Source: Halorhabdus tiamatea SARL4B (GTDB lineage Archaea; Halobacteriota; Halobacteria; Halobacteriales; Haloarculaceae). Taken from it: a stretch of 64,000 nucleotides of DNA. The stretch covers positions 124,001 to 188,000 of the forward strand of contig NC_021913.1 in NCBI RefSeq assembly GCF_000470655.1, given 5' to 3'. Under the pieces are notes generated by a model. That model was not told the origin of the DNA and ran no database searches. It was given only the letters and a program-made list of their open reading frames with translations. Below, one piece after another: positions 18,579 through 27,871 of the stretch (within the stretch, counting starts at the first letter, position 1; every line of letters begins with the position of its first letter). Both the position numbers and the translations under genes were made by a program.

Positions 18579-21176
18579 ATGAATCGGTGTGTGTCATTAC
18601 AACGGGCCCACTCTATCGATGATCTCTTCGATACCGTGGCGGATTACGATCTCGTCCTAACGGTTGACGCGCCGCTCAGTCTTGCACTCAATCGACGCCT
18701 GGACCACCCACGACTCGGCCGGTTCGCGGCCACGCCACAGATGCTCGCGGCTGACGAGTTCCGGCCGCAGGACCAACGACAGCTCTTTCTCGACGTGATC
18801 GACGCGACGGCACTGCCCTGGAAACAGGCCGCCCATCTGGTCGAGTTGATCCTCGGCTGTTGGGAGGAGACCGGAGACCGTCAAGCAATCCTCGAGTTCG
18901 ACCGCTACGATACATCAGCAACACGGGAGGTACTCGAGGTCATCGCATCCGTCGAGAGTGCGCACCGCGATCTTGACGAGTACCAGATCGACGACGACCT
19001 CGACGTCGTCGTCATCGGCGAATCCCAGTTCAGCGCGCTGGACCGGTCGATCCTGCCCGCCGAGTACGACGTGATCGATCCACTCACGAGCGAAGCGTTC
19101 GATCTGCCGGCGTTCCACAGCTTTGCCTCCCGGACGGCGATCGTCGAGGCGATCGTGGACAACGTGACGAGCGAGAACGCCGACGACGTGGCGGTTGTCA
19201 TGGATCGGGGCGGACCGTTCCCCGCGCTGATCGAGTCGGCACTCGAAGCGCGAGATATCCCCTTCTACGGCGGGCCAGGCTTCGCCGACGACGAGGGACT
19301 GCGGACGTTCTTCGAATTACTGAGGCTTGCACACGCAGATTCGAGAGCCCGCGTCGGGGATGTCCGGCCGATCGCTCGCGGGCTCGGAATCGATCTCCCC
19401 GTCACGGACGATCAGAAACTCCTCCGCGAACTCGATGGGCGGGCGGTCGAGCCGATTCAGGCTTTCTGCGAGGACGTCGGCGAGTGGACCTTCGGCGAGG
19501 CGCTCGAGAAGTTCGCGGGGCTGTCGGACCGGTCGCTGGACGCCGTTCGGGACGAACTCGACGTGCTCGGATTAGTGGACAAGCCGGTCACGGACGGCCG
19601 ACTCGACGACCTCGAATTCTACCTCAGTGCGTTCGACGTACCGATCGACCGCGAGGACAGCGGCGTCCTGCTCGCCGACGCGAAAACGTCGGTCTATGTC
19701 GACCGCCCCGCAGTCTTCTATCTCGGCCTCGACGCCGACTGGACCCATCAGGTCGTCGATCGGCCGTGGATCGACACCAAACAGAAGGACCGTGAGCACC
19801 TCCGGCAGTTCCAGTTGCTCCTCCAGAACGGTCGCGAACAGTACTATCTTGTCCAGGAGACCAGCGCCGGCGAGTCGGTCCGGCCGTGTCTGTACTTCCA
19901 CGACCTCCTCGAGGCTGACGTCGAGACGTTCGACGACTTCGGGACCATCCCGCACACGTATCGGCGACAGAGTGGATCAACCGGCTTCGAGCACGAACCC
20001 GTCACCGCAGAGCCCGAGTCGATCGAAACCCTCAGTCAATCGAGTCTTAGCACGTTCGTCAACTGCCCGCGCGATTACTTCTTCGACCAACTCGTCGAGC
20101 AGCCCGATCAGGACTACTTCCGGAAGGGCAATTGCTATCACAACTTCGCCGAGTTCTACGTCAACCATCCCGACGTGGTCGCCGATGCGGATCGAGCGGA
20201 GCTCGTCAATCTCTTGCTCGACGAACTCCGGCCGTTCGTCGATCAGGTGGATCGTGACGTCCTCGAAACGGAGTTCGACGTTGGGATCGACCTGGTCGAG
20301 CGATTTATCGACGAGAACCCACCGGTCAAGCGTGACTACGACGAGTACGAGGTGCTGCCGTTTGGGAATCTCGTCGCCGACTATTTCGATCGGTCGATCG
20401 ACTCGTCAATCACCGAGCAATGGTTCGAAAATCCGGAACTCGGCGGGAAAGGCAAGGTGGATCTCATCCACTCGCCGACGCAACTCCTCGATTACAAGAG
20501 CGGGTCGTCGAACTCCGCGTCAAAGGTCGTAGATCGCTCGTCGATCGAGGAGATTCACGATAAACCCGACTTCCAGGCACTGCTCTATCTCGCCCATCAC
20601 CGTCGGGTTCGTCCCGACGAACCGATCGACTTCGTGTTCTATCACTTCCTCGATCTGGTGGATGACGCCATTACCGGATCCGCCGACGTCGAGGACGCCC
20701 TCGTCCGCGTGACCTACTATCCCGTGGCGTTCGACGAGTGGGCCGGCACACGGACGGCCTTCGACGCACTTTGTGAGGGTGTCGCGGAGAGCAATAGCCG
20801 GCGGAAGACGCTCGAAAAGTTGGGATATGACGCGTATGCCCAGTTCCTCGACGGGCACGCATTCCCCGATGTCGACGAGAAAGAGGAACTCCTCGATACC
20901 GAGTTTGCGGACGCGTTCGTCAGGGACGCTCGCGACCGGGTCGGTGAGTACAAGTACGTCACGTCGGGAATCGAGAGCGCGCTCAAGACACTGTTCGGCC
21001 TGCGTGGAGAGAACTACTTCCGGGACGACATCGACGCGTTCGAAGCGTTCCTCGACGAGCAGATCGATCTGATCAATGACTACCGCGAGTCGTCGTTCCC
21101 AGTCGGCGATCCCAACCTGGATCGCGTAACCCATCGTGACCTGCTGCTGACAGAGGGCGGTGGTTTCGATGACTGA
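18579..21176 (+). CDS. AddB/RecB-like PD-(D/E)XK nuclease protein
   Basis: 865 aa from the ATG at 18579; an upstream in-frame start at 18534 is possible. The N-terminal half resembles an inactivated helicase of the AddB/RexB kind: the P-loop region is degenerate and PSLAL-like motifs remain. The C-terminal quarter holds a PD-(D/E)XK nuclease site, GKVDLIHSPTQLLDYKSG at about residues 625-641, preceded by STFVNCPRDYFFDQL, the pattern seen before RecB-family nuclease domains. I cannot confirm the four-Cys iron-sulphur staple of bacterial AddB. The stop overlaps the start of the helicase gene by 8 bp, so the products very likely form one complex for double-strand-break end resection. Confidence 0.75.
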   Translation: MNRCVSLQRAHSIDDLFDTVADYDLVLTVDAPLSLALNRRLDHPRLGRFAATPQMLAADEFRPQDQRQLFLDVIDATALPWKQAAHLVELILGCWEETGDRQAILEFDRYDTSATREVLEVIASVESAHRDLDEYQIDDDLDVVVIGESQFSALDRSILPAEYDVIDPLTSEAFDLPAFHSFASRTAIVEAIVDNVTSENADDVAVVMDRGGPFPALIESALEARDIPFYGGPGFADDEGLRTFFELLRLAHADSRARVGDVRPIARGLGIDLPVTDDQKLLRELDGRAVEPIQAFCEDVGEWTFGEALEKFAGLSDRSLDAVRDELDVLGLVDKPVTDGRLDDLEFYLSAFDVPIDREDSGVLLADAKTSVYVDRPAVFYLGLDADWTHQVVDRPWIDTKQKDREHLRQFQLLLQNGREQYYLVQETSAGESVRPCLYFHDLLEADVETFDDFGTIPHTYRRQSGSTGFEHEPVTAEPESIETLSQSSLSTFVNCPRDYFFDQLVEQPDQDYFRKGNCYHNFAEFYVNHPDVVADADRAELVNLLLDELRPFVDQVDRDVLETEFDVGIDLVERFIDENPPVKRDYDEYEVLPFGNLVADYFDRSIDSSITEQWFENPELGGKGKVDLIHSPTQLLDYKSGSSNSASKVVDRSSIEEIHDKPDFQALLYLAHHRRVRPDEPIDFVFYHFLDLVDDAITGSADVEDALVRVTYYPVAFDEWAGTRTAFDALCEGVAESNSRRKTLEKLGYDAYAQFLDGHAFPDVDEKEELLDTEFADAFVRDARDRVGEYKYVTSGIESALKTLFGLRGENYFRDDIDAFEAFLDEQIDLINDYRESSFPVGDPNLDRVTHRDLLLTEGGGFDD

Positions 21177-24048
21177 GCCCACGCCGAACGCCCGGCAGCG
21201 TGAGCTGATCGAGGCGACCGAGGGAATTCACGTCGTCGACGCCGGCGCCGGGACTGGCAAGACCTTCGCCATCACGCGCCGGTATGCGAATCTGCTCCGA
21301 GAGGGGTACGAGCCAGAGGACGTACTGTTGGTCACGTTCACGAACAACGCCGCCACCGAGATGAAAGAGCGCGTCGTCGCGCGGTGTGACTACTCCATGT
21401 CTGCGCTCCGGGACGCGCCGATCAGCACGTTCCACAGCTTCTGTCACAACCTGCTCCTCGAATACGGGGCCGACGCGCCGTCGTATCTCGATATCGACGA
21501 CCAGATCACCGGCTCGACGCAGCTACTCGAAAACGAGGTCATCGAGGCCGATCGCTTCCGGACCTTCCTCTCGCAGTTCGTCGACGCGCATCCCGAACAC
21601 GAGGCCGTGTTCCGCGTGCTCAACGACCCGACTGCACTCCTTGAGTTGATCAGAGAGCTTGCCGCGAAGGGCGTCTTCCCGACCGTGAATGGGTGGTATC
21701 GTGACGGCGAGGTCTCTCTGGACGGGGATTTCGAGACCTTCGAGAAGTTGTTCGCCGAGGCGAACGGGCCGAATGAGGGAGCGAACGGGGCCACGCAGTC
21801 GGACCTTCGGGACTCCCTAAGCGGCTTCGAGCGTAATCGCTGCTTCCTCCCGGACGCCCCCAGCGAGGACGAGTTGCGAGACAGCTATCCCTCGATCGAC
21901 GACCGATGGGCGGAGGAAGCGTTCATGGAGGACCGCGAGGCCCTGAAGGAATTCGTCCACGACGTTTACGTCGAGTACATCCAGTTCGCGCTCCGGCGAA
22001 ACTATTTGAACTTCAGCTTCCTCCAGCTGTTCGCGTTCGTCCTCCTCTGTGAGGATCACGCGCTCCGCGAGTCGGTCGCCTTCAAGCAGGTGATGGTCGA
22101 CGAGTTTCAGGATACCAGCGAGATCCAGTTCAAGCTGGCACTCTTACTCGCCGAAACCGACAACTTCTGTGTCGTCGGCGACTGGAAGCAGTCGATCTAC
22201 GGTTTCCAGTACGCCGCCGTCGAGAATATTCGCTCGTTCGAACGCCGGCTGCGGGAGTACAAACGCGAACTCAACGGCGAGCATAAGCGGGTGGACTTCC
22301 CCGTCGAGGAGGTGAACACGATTCCGCTCCGGCGGAACTACCGCTCGACGCAGTCGATCCTAGACCTCTCACGGCACGCGCTGACGGTGTCCGCGACGGG
22401 CAGTGAGTCGGTTGATCGAACTGTTAAAGACATCGACGGACTCGAGGCCGACACCGATCGCGAGCACTCGACGATCGCGGCGTTCACGAGTGAGAGCGAA
22501 CACGAGGCAATCCTCGACCGGATTGAGACGATCGTCGACAACGACGCCTACGCAGTGGAAGACGATAGCGGCGATCTTCGCACGCCGAGCTACGACGATA
22601 TCGCCGTCCTCACCCGGACGCGACGCTTCGGGCGAGAGTTGCAGACCAAGGCTGACGAGTGTGCGGTGCCAGTCGCCTACGAGGGTGGGGTAAAACTCTT
22701 CGAGACCGATCAGGCGATTCTGCTTCTCGCGTGGCTCCGGATTCTCGACGACGAGGACTCGCGACGTGGCTGGGCGGTCGTCCTTGAACAGGCAGGCTAC
22801 ACGCTCGCGGAAGTGGAGCAGATTCTCGAGACAGGTGCCTATCCCGACGCAATGGTCGCGTTCCGTGAGCGACTCACAGCGAGGGAATCGGTCGGTGCGA
22901 TCGCCCGGCAGGTCTTCGACCGCTACGGCTACGACGACGCGTATGCGAGTTCGCTCGTGGCGCTCCTGCAGGACGTTTCGGACGGAACAACGCGCAATTT
23001 CGGCGGGATGATCCGATTCATCGAACGAAGTCTGGACGCCGAGGCGACCCACGAGATCGACGACAACCCTGGTGGGGACTCGATCACTGTTCAGACAATC
23101 CACGCGGCCAAGGGCCTCGAACACCCGATCGTGATCGTCGCGAATGTCAACCGATACAGCTTCCCGCCGTCGGGTGGCGGCGACGACCGTATCCGCTACG
23201 AGGATCCGATCGGCCTCCGCCAGACGAAACTGTCTTCGACAGCCCACGGCCGGCCCCATCTCTACGACAACTGGCGGTATCGCGTCCTCTCGGCGTGTCT
23301 AGGCCGTGACTATGACGAAGAGCGGCGGCTGCTCTACGTCGCGATGACGCGAGCGCAGGATCACCTGCTCTTTTCGGCGGGCGCGGAGCCGAGTCCGCTG
23401 TTCGAGAACCTGCCGCTGGAACCGGAATCTGTCGATCCGGAAATCGAGGCGGCCGGGATCGATCGCACCGAACAGACGCGATTGCAAGTGTCGATTCCCG
23501 AGCCCGACGTGCCAGCGGGCCAGTCGCCCCATGCACTGATGGACGACCGGGTGTTTGAGGACCGCGATGAGGGCCGTGGGATCGAGTTCGGCAATCGCAT
23601 TCACGACTTCGCCGAGCGGTATGCCGCCGGTGAAGGGGTCGAGCCTGCAGGAGAGGACGAACATCGGGTGCGAGACTTCATCGATGAGCTGGAGGGAGAG
23701 CTGCACGTCGAAGAGGACGCGTATCTTCCGGTGTCGGTAGGGGAACAAGAGGTGACGATCTCCGGCGTGATCGACCTCCTCTGTGTCACTGATGAACAGG
23801 TCGAAATCGTGGATTACAAGACTGATCTCACACGGGATGCCGAAGACGAATATCGGAAGCAACTCAGCGTCTACTACCACGTCGTCCAGCGACTCTACCC
23901 GGATCGACCGGTGTCGCCGAGTATCTTCTATACTGCGAGCGGAGAACGCGTGACGGTAGAACCACATTCGATGACGGAGATTTCGGGCCTGATCGAGAGG
24001 AATCGAGACGACACAATTGGTGAAAGAGAAGAGCCGCAAATTCGGTAG
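21169..24048 (+). CDS. UvrD/AddA-like helicase-nuclease
   Basis: 959 aa, SF1A helicase. Residues 1-33 run into the Walker A (VDAGAGTGKTFAITRRYANL), DEFQDTSEIQF near residue 309 is motif II, GDWKQSIYGFQ is motif III, and TIHAAKGLEHPIVIV is motif V, followed by YVAMTRAQDHLLFSA as motif VI. The C-terminus has ISGVIDLLCVTDEQVEIVDYK at about residues 865-885, a RecB-type nuclease site. A helicase fused to a nuclease, coupled to an AddB-like partner, is the AddAB arrangement, used for break processing and degradation of foreign linear DNA. Start chosen at the ATG 21169 (TEPTPNARQRELIEA), inside the end of the preceding gene. Confidence 0.88.
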   Translation: MTEPTPNARQRELIEATEGIHVVDAGAGTGKTFAITRRYANLLREGYEPEDVLLVTFTNNAATEMKERVVARCDYSMSALRDAPISTFHSFCHNLLLEYGADAPSYLDIDDQITGSTQLLENEVIEADRFRTFLSQFVDAHPEHEAVFRVLNDPTALLELIRELAAKGVFPTVNGWYRDGEVSLDGDFETFEKLFAEANGPNEGANGATQSDLRDSLSGFERNRCFLPDAPSEDELRDSYPSIDDRWAEEAFMEDREALKEFVHDVYVEYIQFALRRNYLNFSFLQLFAFVLLCEDHALRESVAFKQVMVDEFQDTSEIQFKLALLLAETDNFCVVGDWKQSIYGFQYAAVENIRSFERRLREYKRELNGEHKRVDFPVEEVNTIPLRRNYRSTQSILDLSRHALTVSATGSESVDRTVKDIDGLEADTDREHSTIAAFTSESEHEAILDRIETIVDNDAYAVEDDSGDLRTPSYDDIAVLTRTRRFGRELQTKADECAVPVAYEGGVKLFETDQAILLLAWLRILDDEDSRRGWAVVLEQAGYTLAEVEQILETGAYPDAMVAFRERLTARESVGAIARQVFDRYGYDDAYASSLVALLQDVSDGTTRNFGGMIRFIERSLDAEATHEIDDNPGGDSITVQTIHAAKGLEHPIVIVANVNRYSFPPSGGGDDRIRYEDPIGLRQTKLSSTAHGRPHLYDNWRYRVLSACLGRDYDEERRLLYVAMTRAQDHLLFSAGAEPSPLFENLPLEPESVDPEIEAAGIDRTEQTRLQVSIPEPDVPAGQSPHALMDDRVFEDRDEGRGIEFGNRIHDFAERYAAGEGVEPAGEDEHRVRDFIDELEGELHVEEDAYLPVSVGEQEVTISGVIDLLCVTDEQVEIVDYKTDLTRDAEDEYRKQLSVYYHVVQRLYPDRPVSPSIFYTASGERVTVEPHSMTEISGLIERNRDDTIGEREEPQIR

Positions 24049-24068
24049 ACGATCGTTGTCAGTTCCCG

Positions 24069-24341
24069 TCAGTCAATGGTTGCAAGCACTCGAATATCCG
24101 TGTCAGAATGTCGTTCTCGTTCCGTTCGTGCCCCGTGTTCTCGAAGGAACGAATCGATTCTGTCAGCTAACGCTTCCGCATCCGGCTTCTCGACGTGTAC
24201 GATCAACGTCGGATACTCCGGATCGCTATCGTCGATGACGATCGAGACTTCCTTGAATTCGTCTGGTTGCCTGTACGCATCGAATTCGTTGGCGACCTGG
24301 TCGGCTAACTCATCAAGCTTATCGGGTGATTTTCCTGTCAT
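24069..24341 (-). CDS. small acidic protein of unknown function
   Basis: 90 aa, not recognised. Composition is acidic and haloarchaeal, with a predicted alpha-beta pattern: a helical N-terminus (DKLDELADQVANEFDAYRQ), a strand region (VSIVIDDSDPEYPTLIVHV), a helix (DAEALADRIDSFLREHG) and a final strand. It could be a small ferredoxin-like fold. It is convergent with the AddA-like gene, only 20 bp away, and has no linked partner. Confidence 0.6.
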   Translation of the reverse strand: MTGKSPDKLDELADQVANEFDAYRQPDEFKEVSIVIDDSDPEYPTLIVHVEKPDAEALADRIDSFLREHGARTERERHSDTDIRVLATID

Positions 24342-24783
24342 AGATGGATTGCTCTAAATTTGGAAATCGATTCGAATGCGTAACGAACTCTACTTCTCCT
24401 GTATTTTGGCACCACCTCTATCTCTAGATAATTTTTACAGAGAGTCAGGACCGTCGTTCTGTGGTTGCTGAGGACAAGAAGTGAGTTATTCCAACTCGAT
24501 GGCTTTGCTTGCAGCATCAAAAGGGACGTATAGAAGACGAGCTGGAGCCGATTCAGGAGTTCGTCGGGGATCTTCGCAAGATCCTCTTTGCTGGCAGCAG
24601 TACTATATTTGGGCCGGAACCGTCTGCCAGTTGCAGTTTATCAAGGGGCTTACCGCGACAAATGTGATCCTTGCGCTGTGTCTTCAGCTGGTCGTTGCCA
24701 TCACCAACTACGAGCGAGGAAACGAACTGGGCTGTGAGAAGCTATGAGATGGATTCTATGACACGCTCTACAAAACTACCCAG
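24342..24783. other. gene-poor 440 bp with a possible gene fragment
   Basis: No complete gene is seen. A plus-strand stretch around 24530-24620 reads RIEDELEPIQEFVGDLRKIL, acidic and haloarchaeal-like, but it lacks a start in frame and soon degenerates. It is probably the remains of a gene cut by insertion-sequence activity. Confidence 0.35.
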
Positions 24784-24999
24784 CTACTGTGGCGACTTTG
24801 TTGACTTCTCTCGGTTATCGAGGAATTGATCACACCACGTCGGAAAGGAATCCATCGGTCCATTTTCAGTTACTGTCCCATCGCCTGCAATCCGGGTAAA
24901 CACGCCGTCCCGCCCCCACGCACACACTACTGACTCTTGGTCTTGATCGGGTCGAGTTTTCGTGAATTCCGCGAAATCGTTCTGAAATGTATCGTTCAT
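24784..24999 (-). CDS. hypothetical 71-aa protein
   Basis: Starts at the ATG 24999 (NDTFQNDFAEFTKTRPDQD); an earlier in-frame ATG at 25032 would extend it into insertion-sequence debris. The body (SVVCAWGRDGVFTRIAGDG) looks like a small beta-rich domain. No motif was recognised. It lies next to the left end of the IS701 element and may be a remnant. Confidence 0.4.
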   Translation of the reverse strand: MNDTFQNDFAEFTKTRPDQDQESVVCAWGRDGVFTRIAGDGTVTENGPMDSFPTWCDQFLDNREKSTKSPQ

Positions 25000-25023
25000 A
25001 ACATGGAGGGAGCCGTGACACCC

Positions 25024-25061
25024 TGAAATCAAGCTACGTCTGGCGATACACCACGGCCGAA
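25024..25061. repeat. 38-bp relic of an IS5-type 3' end
   Basis: This 38-bp stretch matches 43691-43728 at 36 of 38 positions. At 43.7 kb it directly follows the C-terminal codons of an IS5-family transposase, so both copies are most likely terminal relics of the same element. The copy here is cut off on its left and interrupted 20 bp to the right by IS701. Confidence 0.6.
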
Positions 25062-25664
25062 TCAGACGAAACTGGCTGAATTCACACTCAGCTTTGAACG
25101 TTAGCGTCGGCTGTTGAGTGAACGAAAAGGTGATCGATCTCTTTCATAAGGTCATCGACGCCACGATCATCGTTGTCTCGAACCCACGAGAGCAGGTTGT
25201 AAACGGCTTCCTTCAGGGAATGTTCGAGGTTCGCTCGAAGCGATGACGCTTTCGAGCGAACCGTCCCCAAGGCTCTCGAATCGGGATCAAGACGAACGAG
25301 ACTGTAGGCAGCCATCAGAAGGTGCCAGTGCCGACTGGCACCTTCGTCAGTCTGCATCTCGCAGTCTCCCAAGCCGAGATCCTGCTTCGAGTCCTCGAAG
25401 AACGTCTCGATGCGCCACCGCATTCCGTAAGAGCGAATCACGTGCTCGGTCGGTGCGTCGATCTTGTTCGTGGCGAGGTATTTGACCGGGTTCTCTTCGT
25501 CTTCGTCAGTTTCTTTCTCGGCGATGACCAGCTTCACGTCTCCCAGTTGGGAGACGGGAAGCTTCTTCGTCCAGATGTGGTAGGTCTCGTCCTCAACGTT
25601 ACGTTCGACGGTGTCGATGCGCTCTGCCAGCGCATCGACGCTGATCTCTTCGCCGGCGTAGGTT

Positions 25665-27041
25665 CAGTCGATCACATCGGGTTAGAGGAAGTGTCTGCTT
25701 TGGGAGGATGTGCAAGAACCCGAAGCAGACAACGAGATAGAGGAAGAGCACCTGCTTAATTTTGTCGTCAACAGCCTTGACGAGGAGCTTGCGATAGATC
25801 TCGGCGAAAACGTCGAAGTCACCACGGAGAAGCTGTATGAGGTCCTCGCCGGCGCCAGCGCCGGCGGGACCTCGATCAACCACGTCTGCGAAACGACAGA
25901 CGACTCACCGCACGCCAACACTGTCCGGGGACATCTCACCGATCAGTTCGACCTTGACACTGTTGAGGTAGTTGGAGACGCGCTCTTGCAGCGAGATGCA
26001 CTTGAGACACTCCCAGATCGACCGGTGGAGGTCTGCGCAGACCTCCACCTCGATCCCTACTACGGTGATGAGGACGAAACCGAGGCTCTGTACTCGTCGC
26101 AGGCCAAACGCGGAACAACGACGTTTCACGCGTATGCGACGCTCTACGCGCGGGTACGTAACAAGCGGTACACACTAGCGGTTCGCCAGCTCGTCGCTGG
26201 CGAAACCACCAGCGATGTCCTCGCTGAGTTTCTCGAACTCCTCGACGGCCTTGACCTCGGTGTCAAGGCCGTCTACCTCGATCGCGGATTCTACAACAGT
26301 ACCTGCCTCGGACTGCTGTACGCGCACAACTACGCCTACGTCATGCCGATTGTCAAATGGGGTGAGACGATTCAAAACGAACTCAGCAGGGGCTGGAGCC
26401 GCGAGATCGAACACGATCTCGCTGGCGAGGTGACCTTTCCCGTGTTCATCGACTGCGTCTACCAGCAGGGACGATACGACGAACACGGGGTGGCGCGTCA
26501 CGGCTACGCCGCTGACGCGCCGTTTATCGACACGCCGCGGGATGCCCGAGAGCATTACAGCAAGCGCTTCGGCATCGAGTCGAGTTACCGCTTAGCCAAG
26601 CAGAGCCTCGCATTCACCAGCTCTCAGGACGCTGGTCTACGGCTGGTGATGTTTGTCGTAAGCCTGCTGCTCCAGAACAGCTGGCGGTATCTCCACTGGA
26701 AGTACGTGGCGGCGCCCCGCCGCGGGGGGCGCCGCCTCTGGAACTGGTCGTTCACAGAGTTCTGTGAGATGGTGCTGCGGGCCGCCTGGACAGCGCTCGG
26801 TGTGCGCAGGGCTGTTCCAGCGAACCAGTCACTCGACGACCGGTTCTTCCGGTAGCTGTCCACCGGTCCGGAGAGCGGTCGTGAGTGGCGACACTGTCGC
26901 GTCGGCGGCAGTCCGCCGCCGACAGCGACGGTTCATCCCGAAGATTACGCTCACGAGCGCGCTTCGAAGACGCTTCACGACCAGTTCGATCTGATTCACC
27001 GCCATCAGACAAGATTACGCGGCCGCCGATGTGATCGACTG
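25665..27041 (+). mobile_element. ISH3-family element, copy 1 (intact)
   Basis: 1377 bp with 16-bp terminal inverted repeats (cagtcgatcacatcgg) and the 5-bp target duplication aggtt at 25660-25664 and 27042-27046. It is inserted in the IS701 transposase gene. Two further copies lie at 47448 (disrupted by ISH8) and 63164 (leaving the window), both in the opposite orientation. Confidence 0.92.
25710..26855 (+). CDS. ISH3-family transposase
   Basis: 381 aa from a GTG at 25710, full length for ISH3. VEVCADLHLDPYYGDEDETE contains the first catalytic Asp region, KAVYLDRGFYNSTCLGLL the second, and SKRFGIESSYRLAKQSLA the Glu of the DDE triad with the Y-(2)-R-like signature. The coding sequence contains several long hairpins, for example a perfect 26-bp palindrome at 26024-26049 and a 12-bp stem at 26244-26273. 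The gene is intact and presumably active. Confidence 0.92.
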   Translation: MQEPEADNEIEEEHLLNFVVNSLDEELAIDLGENVEVTTEKLYEVLAGASAGGTSINHVCETTDDSPHANTVRGHLTDQFDLDTVEVVGDALLQRDALETLPDRPVEVCADLHLDPYYGDEDETEALYSSQAKRGTTTFHAYATLYARVRNKRYTLAVRQLVAGETTSDVLAEFLELLDGLDLGVKAVYLDRGFYNSTCLGLLYAHNYAYVMPIVKWGETIQNELSRGWSREIEHDLAGEVTFPVFIDCVYQQGRYDEHGVARHGYAADAPFIDTPRDAREHYSKRFGIESSYRLAKQSLAFTSSQDAGLRLVMFVVSLLLQNSWRYLHWKYVAAPRRGGRRLWNWSFTEFCEMVLRAAWTALGVRRAVPANQSLDDRFFR

Positions 27042-27837
27042 AGGTTACCTGTCGGTTGCTCCGGAGCGGGCCGATCCAGTCGTTGCCGTAGGATTCGATG
27101 TGTTCGACGAGGGTAGAATCGTGAGCGAACCACGAGTCGAAGAGGTAGGTGTCCGCCGGGACACCTACCTCGTCTTCGAGTTCGGTGACGATCTCACGGG
27201 CGAGATCGTACTTAGTGTCGTGATTTTGGTCGTTTTCGTCCTGTTTTTCGTAGAGGCGGAAGGTGAGTGGGTAGGCGGTTTTGTCGTCAGCGTAGAAGGC
27301 GTAGATGATGTCTTGGCCCCAGACAGTGTCACCTTCAGCGTGATCGTAGAAGTGGCCGACGCCGGGGACTTCGTCCCCGGCTTTCTCGGTGATCGTGTCG
27401 TCGAGGATGATGTAGCCATTTTTTGACCAGCGTGTTTCACCGTGTTTTTGGAGTTCTTCGAGGCGTTCGTGGTTGAATTGCTGTTCGTCCCAGTTGTACT
27501 CGGTGAGGAACTTGTTGAGAGCGCGTTTGTCTCCAGCTGGAAGGACTTCGCGTGCGATGCCTGCCACGGTCTTGTTGCTGGCTGCAACAAGACCTGTGGC
27601 GTAGGTTTTCGCGTGCTGACGTTGTGCGGGTGACAGCGACTCGAACTCGTCGAATACACGCGTGCACGACAAGAAGTCCGTAATCGGCATCATCCGTGTT
27701 CGCTACTGCCTACGTCACGATCCTACTTCAACGTTCAAAGCTGAGTTCACAGTTAACACCGGCTGAACTTGGGGTCGTTCGGGCACACGCCGAGCTTCGG
27801 CAGTGCTACCAACAACCTGCTTCCCAAGAGTGAAATC

Positions 27838-27848
27838 CAAAATTAAAT
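27838..27848 (+). promoter_or_regulatory. TATA box for GyrA-CTD-like gene
   Basis: ccaaaattaaa lies 24-34 bp upstream of the ATG at 27872, which supports that start as leaderless. A second in-frame ATG at 27890 remains possible. Confidence 0.5.
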
Positions 27849-27871
27849 CCTGCTACCGCAATGAGGGGTTA

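Larger units (their letters stand above)
25088..27693 (-). pseudogene. IS701-family transposase, split by ISH3 insertion
   Basis: The N-terminal part reads from the ATG near 27693 (ITDFLSCTRVFDEFESLSPA, then GYIILDDTITEKAGDEVPG with the first catalytic Asp, then DTYLFDSWFAHDS) to the ISH3 junction at 27042. The C-terminal part resumes at 25659 (YAGEEISVDALAERIDTVE, then MRWRIETFFEDSKQDLG with the catalytic Glu) to the stop at 25088. The pieces sum to 1224 nt, exactly 408 codons, so loss of ISH3 with one target copy restores a 407-aa enzyme without a frameshift. The gene is therefore recently and reversibly disabled. Confidence 0.85.
25086..27746 (-). mobile_element. IS701-family element, interrupted by ISH3
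   Basis: The ends are a 17-bp perfect inverted repeat (actcagctttgaacgtt at 25086-25102 and its complement at 27730-27746), flanked by the 4-bp duplication tcac at 25082-25085 and 27747-27750. Without the nested ISH3 and its 5-bp duplication the element is 1279 bp with one transposase gene on the minus strand, a normal IS701 design. The transposase stop codon lies inside the left terminal repeat. Confidence 0.88.

Noticed and set aside
18579-21176. Iron-sulphur staple in the AddB-like protein
   Set aside because: Only one Cys (in NCPRDYFF) is in a convincing place; the other three expected Cys could not be aligned.
22369-23259. 296-codon frame opposite the AddA-like helicase
   Set aside because: Antisense shadow; the helicase motifs on the plus strand are complete.
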